DNA of 6,122 nucleotides, taken from NCBI GenBank assembly GCA_026400695.1, contig JAPLON010000012.1:1-6122 (forward strand), given 5' to 3'. This DNA comes from Pseudomonadota bacterium (GTDB lineage Bacteria > Pseudomonadota > Alphaproteobacteria > Paracaedibacterales > CAITNM01). Both the position numbers and the translations under genes were made by a program. This document shows positions 1 to 5,532 of this stretch, piece after piece (positions within the stretch are counted from its first letter, which is position 1; every line of letters begins with the position of its first letter). The notes under the pieces are model-generated. The model was not told the DNA's origin. It saw nothing but the letters and a program-made list of their open reading frames with translations, and searched no databases.

Positions 1-1
1 A

Positions 2-1087
2 CTTGAAGCCGCTAAACGCATTGGTGTCGATTTACCAGCCTCAGGTGCTACCGATGCTAAGCTGATGGGATTAGCCAATCAAATGGTCGCAGCAACACCT
101 GTGATGGGAGATGTGGTGAGAGAAAAGGTTAAAACCGCATCAAAACAGTTTCAAACCGCGTTTAAAGAATTAGCAGACTCGGTAGGTCCACTTAAAAATG
201 AGGCCACAGAGCATGAAATCAATCGTCTCTATGGAAAAGCTAGAGATACCCTTCCTAAAGACGCTGCAATAATCCCTACCCACACGGTTGAATCGATCAA
301 TTCTGTTAAAGCCAAGGTCAAGACTGCCATCTTATCTCCATCAGAAAAAGAATTACTTGCAACCCTTGATACGCTTAGTAACAACCTAATGTTTAATAAC
401 AGTCTTGCGGTACCAATGCCAGTAGAAATGTTAGTGGGTACCAAACGCAGTCTCAACAGTATTATCAAATGGGATAAGGACGAAGGTACTAAAAACCTGC
501 TAAGAACCGTACAGCAAGCAACCCTTAAGGACATTGAAGCCTATGGCGAGACTAACCCACAATGGAAAAAGAGCTTTGATCAAGCAGAACGTCAGTTTGA
601 AAAAGTTGCCAAACGTGAAAAACTCGACAATCTTTTAGCCGGCAAAATTGAAGATCCGATTACTAAAGAGGTTGCCTATCTTCCTCTCGCTAAGCTTTTA
701 AACGACAAAAAATATGCCAAGCAACTCGAAACTACCTTAGGTGAGCAAAACTTCAAAAAGCTTAAGGATTTTACTAAAGTTGCAGAAAGTATGGCGGTTG
801 CCAATAAAAATACGCCTAACCCATCTGGTTCGGCCATCGTTGGTTCGGTGGCAGCCCTGGTCACCTCAATCGTTGTGGGTGATTTTACCACCCCGCTTAA
901 GGTGATTGGTGGTGGGGCTGTGCTCACCCAGTTGCTGACCAACAAACGCTTTTTAAATCTCGCCACTGAGTTTGCCAAACAGCCATTAGTACCACTTGCC
1001 CAGAAACTCAATAGCTTTATCAAAGAAAATACCGGCATGACTTCTCAGGCGTTGATGACGGGGTTAAAAGATCAAGGTAATAAATGA
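2..1087 (+). CDS. Phage virion protein, probable DNA-ejection/internal virion protein, 3' part
   Basis: The reading frame is open to the first base of the window, so the gene starts upstream; the Met at position 65 is internal. The visible 361 residues begin with LEAAKRIGVDLPASGATDAK, a pattern I associate with large phage internal virion or DNA-transfer proteins, where a similar AA-x-R-x-GV-x-LP motif recurs. The bulk is Lys/Glu/Ala-rich and probably helical, with few cysteines or aromatic residues. Near the C-terminus, at about nt 820-950, lies a Gly/Ala/Val-rich hydrophobic stretch that could insert into a membrane. That would suit a podovirus-like protein that leaves the virion and helps DNA cross the host envelope. 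The gene stops 19 bases before the converging integrase gene. The role is an inference from pattern and context; a tail-associated or other structural protein is possible. Confidence 0.5.
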   Translation, partial: LEAAKRIGVDLPASGATDAKLMGLANQMVAATPVMGDVVREKVKTASKQFQTAFKELADSVGPLKNEATEHEINRLYGKARDTLPKDAAIIPTHTVESINSVKAKVKTAILSPSEKELLATLDTLSNNLMFNNSLAVPMPVEMLVGTKRSLNSIIKWDKDEGTKNLLRTVQQATLKDIEAYGETNPQWKKSFDQAERQFEKVAKREKLDNLLAGKIEDPITKEVAYLPLAKLLNDKKYAKQLETTLGEQNFKKLKDFTKVAESMAVANKNTPNPSGSAIVGSVAALVTSIVVGDFTTPLKVIGGGAVLTQLLTNKRFLNLATEFAKQPLVPLAQKLNSFIKENTGMTSQALMTGLKDQGNK

Positions 1088-1106
1088 AGCACTCAATAAA
1101 AATTAC

Positions 1107-2267
1107 TCACCCAAACACAGCAGCCCCTTTATTAGTTGCTTTCTTTAATTGCTCTAATTCTAAGTGGGCATAGCGGGTAGTTGTCGCAATATTTTTGTGT
1201 CCTAACAGCTTTGAGACCGTATAAAGATCAACCCCTTGTGAAAGATAGAGGCTTGCAAAGGAATGGCGCAGATCATGAATGCGGAAGTCCTTAATTTCTG
1301 CTCGTTTTAAAACCTTTCCCCAAGCTGTCTTGATTTCTGCAAGTGGTTTGCCCGGAAGTTTGCCATAAAAAACATAAGGGTTATCTTCTTTAGGTGTCAT
1401 AGAGCTTAACAGATCAAGTGCTTTTTGATTTAAAGGACGCGCAGTTTCTCCCACCTTGGTGTCTGGCAAATGAATATAACCATCTTTGAGATGAACATTA
1501 TCCCACTTAAGATCAAGAATTTCCCTCTTTCTGCAGCCTGTATATAAAATTAAAAGGATAGCATTTACCGTACAGTAAGAAGCCTTTTGCTGATTTTTTT
1601 GCTGAAGCAAGGATTCCTCTAATTTTTTAAGTTCCACATGACTTAAAAAGCGTTGCTTCTTATTCTCCTTGTATTTGCGTACCCCTGTACAAGGATTGCT
1701 CTTAGGCGGTAGATATTCCCAATCTTCTGCCTTTCTAAAAGCCATACTTAATAAGGCAAAACAGCGATTGGCTGTTGTCGTAATATGCGATAACGATTCA
1801 AGAAATTGTCTGATGTCTTTTGCAGAAATTTCTTCTAGCTTTTTTTGAGCGAAATAGGGAAGGATATGAAGCTTCGCAAGGCTCATGTTATCCCTACCCT
1901 TATCTTTGTATTCAACAATGACATATTTAGTCTTGAATACCTCGAAAAACTCACAAAAAAGCATTGATTGTTTTTCTTCAATTATTTTCTCTTTTTTTGC
2001 TACTTTGGGGTCAATTCCTAATGCTATATCAGCAGAAAATTTTTTAGCAGCATTTCTTGCTAGATCCACAGTGATATTGCCATGGCAGCCAATTTTAATG
2101 TAGCCCTTTTTTCTTTTTATAGGTGAATAATAATAAAACACATAGGTTTTGCTTCTGCCACCTTTGGAAATCTGACATCCGAATCCTTTTATCTCGGTAT
2201 CCCAAACAATATAGTTCTTTTCTTTTGGAACGCTGCAGTCTATAACGGATTTAGTAAGTTTTGGCAT
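1107..2267 (-). CDS. Site-specific tyrosine recombinase (phage integrase, P4-like)
   Basis: This 386-residue protein catalyses phage integration, and excision with a partner, by cutting and rejoining DNA through a tyrosine intermediate. The N-terminal 90 residues, with WDTEIKGFG and a K/R-rich YIKIG segment, look like the DUF4102 arm-binding domain of P4-type integrases. A core-binding SAM-like domain follows at about residues 100-190, and the catalytic domain from about 205. The active-site set is complete: R246 in TGCRKRE, K271 in DTKVG, H331 and R334 in HDLRH, H357 in LLGHK, and nucleophile Y366 in TTRYAHL. Length is normal for the family. The ATG start has an AGGAA Shine-Dalgarno (plus-strand 2273-2277) five bases away. 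The gene is read away from the attachment site, as in many tRNA-targeting phages. The gene looks intact, so the element may still be able to recombine. Confidence 0.95.
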   Translation of the reverse strand: MPKLTKSVIDCSVPKEKNYIVWDTEIKGFGCQISKGGRSKTYVFYYYSPIKRKKGYIKIGCHGNITVDLARNAAKKFSADIALGIDPKVAKKEKIIEEKQSMLFCEFFEVFKTKYVIVEYKDKGRDNMSLAKLHILPYFAQKKLEEISAKDIRQFLESLSHITTTANRCFALLSMAFRKAEDWEYLPPKSNPCTGVRKYKENKKQRFLSHVELKKLEESLLQQKNQQKASYCTVNAILLILYTGCRKREILDLKWDNVHLKDGYIHLPDTKVGETARPLNQKALDLLSSMTPKEDNPYVFYGKLPGKPLAEIKTAWGKVLKRAEIKDFRIHDLRHSFASLYLSQGVDLYTVSKLLGHKNIATTTRYAHLELEQLKKATNKGAAVFG

Positions 2268-2286
2268 CGATGTTCCTCATGATAAG

Positions 2287-2305
2287 TTTCTACCGTATTT
2301 CTACC
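2287..2305. repeat. Tandem pair of TTTCTACC, candidate integrase arm sites
   Basis: Two identical 8-base units start 11 bases apart, about one helical turn, so a protein could contact the same DNA face twice. They sit about 20 bases upstream of the integrase start codon, where autoregulation by integrase or an excisionase is plausible. The binding role is inferred from spacing and place only. Confidence 0.4.
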
Positions 2306-2358
2306 ATTGAACTCGATACAAAAGCAACTTTAATCGTTAAAATACGCGTATGAGATTT

Positions 2359-2387
2359 TTGAAATGACCTTGGTATGCCTATATATC
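2359..2387 (+). promoter_or_regulatory. Possible sigma-70 promoter reading into truA
   Basis: TTGAAA (2359-2364), a 17-base spacer and TATATC (2382-2387) fit a moderate sigma-70 promoter, five of six and four of six consensus bases. It lies in phage DNA and points through the tRNA scar into truA, which has otherwise been cut off from its upstream DNA. The region is AT-rich, so chance matches are common. Confidence 0.3.
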
Positions 2388-2433
2388 CTTGACTTTTTTA
2401 AGTATGCTTTTGATTTCGAAAACATACAAACAT

Positions 2434-2482
2434 CTGACTTTTAATCATGGGGTCATTAGTTCGAATCCTTCGTGGCCCACCA
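2434..2482 (+). other. Prophage attachment site: 3' tRNA fragment, probably tRNA-Lys
   Basis: The segment ends in an encoded ACCA (2479-2482), preceded by acceptor half GTGGCCC (2472-2478), T-stem half CCTTC (2467-2471) and T-loop TTCGAAT (2460-2466). To the left is ACTTTTAATCA, which matches the anticodon loop of tRNA-Lys(UUU) at exactly the correct distance from the T-loop. No matching 5' acceptor, D-arm or 5' half exists upstream, so this is not a working tRNA gene. The left half of the T-stem (ATTAG, 2455-2459) does not pair with CCTTC, which suggests that true identity with the host tRNA begins at the T-loop and that DNA to the left is phage-derived. The core would then be 2460-2482. The Lys identity is probable, not certain. 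Confidence 0.75.
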
Positions 2483-2501
2483 CATTGATTTTTCTAATAT
2501 A

Positions 2502-3245
2502 ATGCAACGTTTTCGATTTATTCTTGAATATGATGGCTCCAGGTTTTTTGGATGGCAACGCCAGAAGTCTGTGCTAACAGTACAACAGGTTTTAGAGAAT
2601 CAATTATCTTTTTTTTGTAAGCATAATGTCACGGTTTATGGAGCTGGTCGCACCGATACCGGCGTGCATGCTACTGGACAGGTTGCGCATGCTGATTTGA
2701 TCTACCCTAGAGGAGCTTTTAGTTTGCAAGCGGCCCTAAATCATTTTTTAGTTCCTAAAGGGTTAAGTGTTATTGATTGTACCTTAGCTGAGCCAGATTT
2801 TCATGCGCGTTATAGCGCCATTTACAGAGCTTACCAATATAGAATACTTAATCGTTGTTCCCCTGCTGTTTATGATGCAAAGGTTTGGCATGTTAGAAGA
2901 CCATTGGATGTCTCTGCTATGCATGCTGCCGCTCAAGAATTAGTTGGTGTTTATGATTTTTCTTCTTTTCGTGATAGTAATTGCCAAAGCAAAAGTCCAA
3001 TTAAGAAAATTTCTAAGTTTGATATAGTTCGTTGTGGTGAGTATATTTTGGCAGATTTGCAGGCACCATCCTTTCTGCATCATCAAGTAAGAATTATGAT
3101 GGGCACCATAAAGAGCGTTGGCACAGGTGTAATTAGTTTGGATGACTTTATTCGTATTCGCGATGCCAAGGATAGAACCAAGGCCGGGATAACAGCACCA
3201 CCACAAGGCCTAGCTCTTACTAGAGTGGGTTACCCGGGTGAATAG
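2502..3245 (+). CDS. truA: tRNA pseudouridine(38-40) synthase TruA
   Basis: TruA isomerises uridines 38, 39 and 40 in the anticodon arm of many tRNAs to pseudouridine; it needs no cofactor. The protein opens with RFILEYDGSRFFGWQRQ, the family's N-terminal signature, and carries the catalytic Asp (D52) in GRTDTGVHATGQVAH. YRAYQYRI, LHHQVRIMMGT and the C-terminal APPQGLALTRVGYP are further TruA landmarks. Length from the chosen ATG is 247 residues, normal for a compact alphaproteobacterial TruA. The frame is open further upstream to a GTG at 2472, but those ten extra residues are encoded by the tRNA 3' end and its trailer, so I prefer ATG 2502. Neither start has a clear Shine-Dalgarno. The gene converges on the reductase gene with two bases between stop codons. 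Functional identity is firm; the start is less so. Confidence 0.95.
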   Translation: MQRFRFILEYDGSRFFGWQRQKSVLTVQQVLENQLSFFCKHNVTVYGAGRTDTGVHATGQVAHADLIYPRGAFSLQAALNHFLVPKGLSVIDCTLAEPDFHARYSAIYRAYQYRILNRCSPAVYDAKVWHVRRPLDVSAMHAAAQELVGVYDFSSFRDSNCQSKSPIKKISKFDIVRCGEYILADLQAPSFLHHQVRIMMGTIKSVGTGVISLDDFIRIRDAKDRTKAGITAPPQGLALTRVGYPGE

Positions 3246-3247
3246 TA

Positions 3248-4264
3248 TTAATGGCCAGGTATGCCTTTGGTTGTGGAATATTCAAAATGAACGATTTCAT
3301 CAGGAAATAAATGATGGCGAATTGCATGAGCTGCTTGGGCTGCTTCAGCAAATCCAGTTAAAATTAGCTTTAGCTTATGTGGGTAAGTTGCTATATCACC
3401 AATGGCATAAACGCCTTGACGACTAGTTGAGCTTGTTGCCTGGTCAATTGCAATGTGGCTTTTTTCTAAATTTAGATCCCATTCATTAATTGGCCCCAGA
3501 CTCATAGAAAGTCCGAAAAAAGGTAACAAATAATCTGCTTGTAGGAGTTTTTTTTCACCATCAAGGGTTGATACTTCTACTGCTTCTAATATTCCGCCTG
3601 AACCCTTAAGGCTGCTTAATTGGTAAGGCACAATAAGCTGTATCTCGCCATTTTTGGCTGCTGCATTTAATTTAGCTTCACTATCTGGCGCTGCCCTAAA
3701 TTTTGCCCTGCGGTGCACAACACTTACAGATTTTGCAACATCCTTTAAGATTAGAGCCCAATCAACCGCGGAATCCCCTCCTCCAGCAATTACCACATGC
3801 TTGTTGCGGTAGGTTTCTTTTTGGCGCACTGCATAATGAATGCTAGTTCCTTCAAAATTTTCAATGTTTTCTAAAGGTGGGCGATTGGGGCCAAATGCCC
3901 CCACTCCGGCTGCAATAATAATGCTTTTAGCTTTGATCTCAGTTCCTGTTGAAGTTTTTATTAACCAATCAGTTCCGTGTTCATTTAATTGAGTGATGGC
4001 TATGACTTGTTGATTGAGATGGTAAATGGGATTAAATGGTTCAGCTTGTTTTTCAAGTTGATCAATTAGATCTTGTGCTGCAATTGATGGGTAAGCAGCG
4101 ATGTCATAGATTGGTTTTTCTGGGTACAAAGCCGAGCATTGACCGCCGATTTTTTCAAAAGCATCAACCACATGGCAACTTAATTTTGCCATGCCACACT
4201 CAAAAACAGCAAACAAGCCCACCGGCCCGGCGCCAATAATAATAACGTCGGTTTGGTGAAGCAT
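3248..4264 (-). CDS. Ferredoxin--NADP(+) reductase, thioredoxin-reductase-like type
   Basis: This 338-residue flavoprotein should pass electrons between NADPH and ferredoxin (or flavodoxin) in the cytoplasm, feeding Fe-S cluster assembly and other reductive steps. The FAD-binding motif GAGPVG is at residues 11-16, followed by GGQCSALYPEKPIYDIAAYP, typical of this FNR class. The second dinucleotide motif is GGGDSA (161-166), and VHRR at 183-186 is the usual NADPH-phosphate clamp. YAIGDIATYP near the C-terminus is the second FAD contact. The CxxC redox pair of true thioredoxin reductases is absent: the matching stretch reads HYAVRQKETYRNKHV with no cysteine. That separates the two families. The gene follows rpmJ by nine bases and probably shares its promoter. 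A GGTAA sequence overlapping the rpmJ stop may serve as ribosome-binding site. Annotations as thioredoxin reductase would be a misnomer. Confidence 0.92.
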   Translation of the reverse strand: MLHQTDVIIIGAGPVGLFAVFECGMAKLSCHVVDAFEKIGGQCSALYPEKPIYDIAAYPSIAAQDLIDQLEKQAEPFNPIYHLNQQVIAITQLNEHGTDWLIKTSTGTEIKAKSIIIAAGVGAFGPNRPPLENIENFEGTSIHYAVRQKETYRNKHVVIAGGGDSAVDWALILKDVAKSVSVVHRRAKFRAAPDSEAKLNAAAKNGEIQLIVPYQLSSLKGSGGILEAVEVSTLDGEKKLLQADYLLPFFGLSMSLGPINEWDLNLEKSHIAIDQATSSTSRQGVYAIGDIATYPHKLKLILTGFAEAAQAAHAIRHHLFPDEIVHFEYSTTKGIPGH

Positions 4265-4273
4265 TTATATTAC

Positions 4274-4399
4274 CTAGCCTTGGCGCGCCTTGTAGCGAGG
4301 TTTTTTCTTATTAATAACGTAGACGCGACCCTTACGACGTACCAATTTACAGTCCTTGTCACGGCTTCTTAGGGTTTTTAAAGAGTTTGCAATTTTCAT
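4274..4399 (-). CDS. rpmJ: 50S ribosomal protein L36 (bL36)
   Basis: This small gene encodes 41 residues, starting MKIANSLKTLRSRDKDCKLV and ending KKPRYKARQG, and is very basic. It is a structural protein of the large ribosomal subunit, near the peptidyl-transferase region. The motif VRRKGRVYVINK and the 41-residue length fit the alphaproteobacterial form of L36. It lacks the zinc-ribbon CxxC...C...H set of the classical 37-38-residue L36, with only one Cys remaining, so this is the zinc-independent type. The ATG is preceded by a good AAGGTG Shine-Dalgarno (plus-strand 4405-4410) at five bases. A strong promoter lies just upstream. It leads a two-gene unit with the ferredoxin reductase. Confidence 0.95.
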   Translation of the reverse strand: MKIANSLKTLRSRDKDCKLVRRKGRVYVINKKKPRYKARQG

Positions 4400-4425
4400 A
4401 ATTTCACCTTCTAAACTTGGCTCAC

Positions 4426-4454
4426 ATAGTATGTTGTTCTTAACAGTTTGTCAA
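4426..4454 (-). promoter_or_regulatory. Sigma-70 promoter of rpmJ and the reductase gene
   Basis: Read on the minus strand: TTGACA (plus 4449-4454), a 17-base spacer, and TACTAT (plus 4426-4431). The -35 is perfect, the -10 matches at five of six positions, and the spacing is ideal. Transcription should begin near 4419, giving a leader of about 20 bases that contains the rpmJ Shine-Dalgarno. This is the strongest promoter in the window, as expected for a ribosomal protein gene. Confidence 0.8.
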
Positions 4455-4456
4455 TG

Positions 4457-4477
4457 AAATTCAATTTTATTGAATTT
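4457..4477. repeat. 21-base palindrome upstream of the rpmJ promoter
   Basis: AAATTCAAT, three T, then ATTGAATTT form perfect nine-base arms. The element ends two bases from the rpmJ -35 hexamer, in the shared upstream region of divergent rpmJ and rpiB. It could be a dimer-binding operator or an AT-rich UP-like element. No U-run follows on either strand as would suit an intrinsic terminator, and no transcript should enter it from either side. Confidence 0.5.
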
Positions 4478-4496
4478 GGAGCATCATCGTTTTTGT

Positions 4497-4525
4497 TTGA
4501 AAAATTGGCTGGCTTTTGAGAGAAT
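4497..4525 (+). promoter_or_regulatory. Possible rpiB promoter
   Basis: TTGAAA (4497-4502), a 17-base spacer and GAGAAT (4520-4525) make a plausible sigma-70 promoter about 30 bases before the rpiB start. The -35 matches five of six positions and the -10 four of six. It is the best candidate in this short divergent region, but not strong. Confidence 0.35.
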
Positions 4526-4556
4526 CTTTTATTAATTAGGTTTGTTGGAAAAAATT

Positions 4557-4988
4557 ATGAAGCGAATTGCCATAGGTTCTGATCACGGTGGGTATATTCT
4601 TAAGCAAGAAATAATGGAAAGGGTATCTGCAGATTGGATTAATGTTGGGACGTTTAACCAGGAAAGCTCTAGTTATGTTGAATTTGCCAAAGCGGTTTCC
4701 TCTAAAATACAAAATCATGAAGTTGATTTTGGTATTATTATCTGTCGCAGTGGTATAGGTGTATCTATTGTTGCGAATCGCTACAAGCAAGTTTACGCAG
4801 CTTTATGCCTTAATAATTCCATGGCGAAAAGTGCGCGAACTCATAACAATGCTAATGTTTTATGTATTGCTGCTGACTACACTACCGTAGAAGAAGCTGT
4901 AGAAATGATAAAAATATTTTTATCTACAGATTTTGAGGCAGGTACCAGACACGAAGATCGCTTTAATAGCATCAATGTAGATAATTGA
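4557..4988 (+). CDS. rpiB: Ribose-5-phosphate isomerase B
   Basis: RpiB interconverts ribose 5-phosphate and ribulose 5-phosphate in the non-oxidative pentose phosphate pathway, which supplies nucleotide precursors. The 143-residue protein has the RpiB/LacAB fold landmarks: IAIGSDHGGY (D9, H10), the active-site Cys C63 in IIICRSGIG, ARTHNNANVL (H96) and a C-terminal GTRHEDR (R131, H132). Length is typical. I chose ATG 4557 because it places the core motif at the usual distance from the N-terminus and has GGA seven bases upstream; a TTG at 4542 would add five residues. The phosphate-site loop reads C-R-S-G-I-G where most members have C-G-T/S-G-I-G, so a Gly is replaced by Arg. Related sugar-phosphate isomerases of the same fold, such as LacA/LacB or AlsB, cannot be fully excluded. 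Confidence 0.9.
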   Translation: MKRIAIGSDHGGYILKQEIMERVSADWINVGTFNQESSSYVEFAKAVSSKIQNHEVDFGIIICRSGIGVSIVANRYKQVYAALCLNNSMAKSARTHNNANVLCIAADYTTVEEAVEMIKIFLSTDFEAGTRHEDRFNSINVDN

Positions 4989-5064
4989 ATTTATCTTAAC
5001 TCCTTGCTTTTTTCACAAGCCTTTCCTACATTGGATACAGTATAAAGTATGTTGTTAAGTTTTT

Positions 5065-5526
5065 ATGAATAAAGTACTTGGTTTGATTGCATTTTCCTTG
5101 CTTTTAACTGCTTGTGATAGCGTTAAAGACAGTTTAGGTATGAGCCATTATCAAGCAGATGAATTTAATCTGCAGCAAAATCCCCCTCTTAGTATGCCGC
5201 CAAATTACAGTCTTATGCCGCCACGCGTTAAGAATGCGGAAGGCAAGAGTGTTCCCTTAAACGCATCTGCGGAAAAAGCGCTTCAGGTTGTTGGTGGTGG
5301 CGAGTCTGCTGGTCAAATTTCTGGAGAAAGCTCTGCTGATTTGAAAGATAAAGCTGGCGCAGCTGATGATTCCATTCGTGAAAAAGTTGATAAAGAAGCA
5401 GAAAGTGGAGATGGAAAGTTAAGCAAATGGAAAGAGGAATTTATTAAGAATGCTCGTTCCATAAGTGGTCCTGAAAACGTTAAAGAAGCAGCTACGGAAG
5501 CTGTTTCAAAACCAATAACTGAATAG
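5065..5526 (+). CDS. bamF: BamF-like lipoprotein (DUF3035), outer-membrane protein assembly
   Basis: This 153-residue protein resembles DUF3035 lipoproteins, known in Alphaproteobacteria as BamF, a subunit of the BAM complex that inserts beta-barrel proteins into the outer membrane. It starts with a short n-region and hydrophobic stretch ending in a lipobox LTAC (residues 14-17), so C17 should be lipidated. The family hallmark follows: DEFNLQQNPPLSMPPNYSLMPP, matching the DEF...PLxxPPxFxLxPP pattern. The rest is charged, Ala/Ser/Lys/Glu-rich and probably disordered. The residue after the Cys is Asp, which in E. coli favours inner-membrane retention; alphaproteobacterial sorting may differ. 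There is no strong Shine-Dalgarno. The M16-like gene begins six bases after its stop, suggesting one transcript. The DUF3035/M16 neighbourhood supports the assignment. Confidence 0.8.
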   Translation: MNKVLGLIAFSLLLTACDSVKDSLGMSHYQADEFNLQQNPPLSMPPNYSLMPPRVKNAEGKSVPLNASAEKALQVVGGGESAGQISGESSADLKDKAGAADDSIREKVDKEAESGDGKLSKWKEEFIKNARSISGPENVKEAATEAVSKPITE

Positions 5527-5532
5527 CGGTAT

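Larger units (their letters stand above)
2267..2430. promoter_or_regulatory. Integrase control and attachment-arm region
   Basis: Noncoding DNA between the integrase start and the tRNA scar, rich in short symmetric sequence. It contains TTTCTACC twice (2287-2294 and 2298-2305), 11 bases apart. It also has TTTAA-TCG-TTAAA (2329-2341), the perfect palindrome ATACGCGTAT (2342-2351), and an imperfect inverted repeat GTATG(C)TTTT/AAAACATAC (2402-2427). Such arrays are expected where integrase arms, IHF, excisionase or a repressor bind. A possible minus-strand integrase promoter is TTGCTT-18-TAGAAA, whose -10 would overlap one TTTCTACC repeat; the match is weak. No protein-binding assignment can be made from sequence alone. 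Confidence 0.45.
1..2482. mobile_element. Right end of an integrated prophage (partial)
   Basis: This stretch holds a virion-type coding region that runs in from the left, a complete tyrosine integrase, and a tRNA 3'-end fragment with no 5' half. That fragment is the usual scar left when a phage integrates into the 3' end of a tRNA gene. To its right come only housekeeping genes. The orientation implies that the intact tRNA and the other phage end lie left of the window. No lysis, replication or repressor gene is visible here, so whether the prophage is complete or active cannot be judged. An integrative element carrying phage virion genes is the main alternative. Confidence 0.75.

Noticed and set aside
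229..1038. Two minus-strand open frames opposite the phage virion gene
   Set aside because: Neither product resembles a protein family, and both lie entirely within a well-supported frame on the other strand.
1088..1106. Terminator between the virion gene and the integrase
   Set aside because: The 19-base gap contains no hairpin.
2407..2482. Complete tRNA gene
   Set aside because: A full-length tRNA ending at 2482 would need a 5' GGGCCAC-like acceptor and a D-arm near 2407; neither is present.
2472..2501. GTG-initiated N-terminal extension of truA (MAHHIDFSNI)
   Set aside because: These codons are the tRNA acceptor/CCA end and its trailer. TruA family proteins start close to RFILEYDG, which ATG 2502 supplies.
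3215..3260. Possible bidirectional terminator between truA and the reductase gene
   Set aside because: Only short, interrupted inverted matches are present and no T-run follows on either strand.
4440..4454. TTAA-N7-TCAA, close to the CtrA site TTAA-N7-TTAA
   Set aside because: It has one mismatch, overlaps the TTGACA -35 hexamer that already explains it, and such matches are frequent in AT-rich DNA.
5004..5046. Separate promoter for bamF (TTGCTT-17-TACATT, or the TATAAA at 5041)
   Set aside because: The -35 match is poor and the TATAAA has no -35 at proper distance, so read-through from rpiB is as likely.
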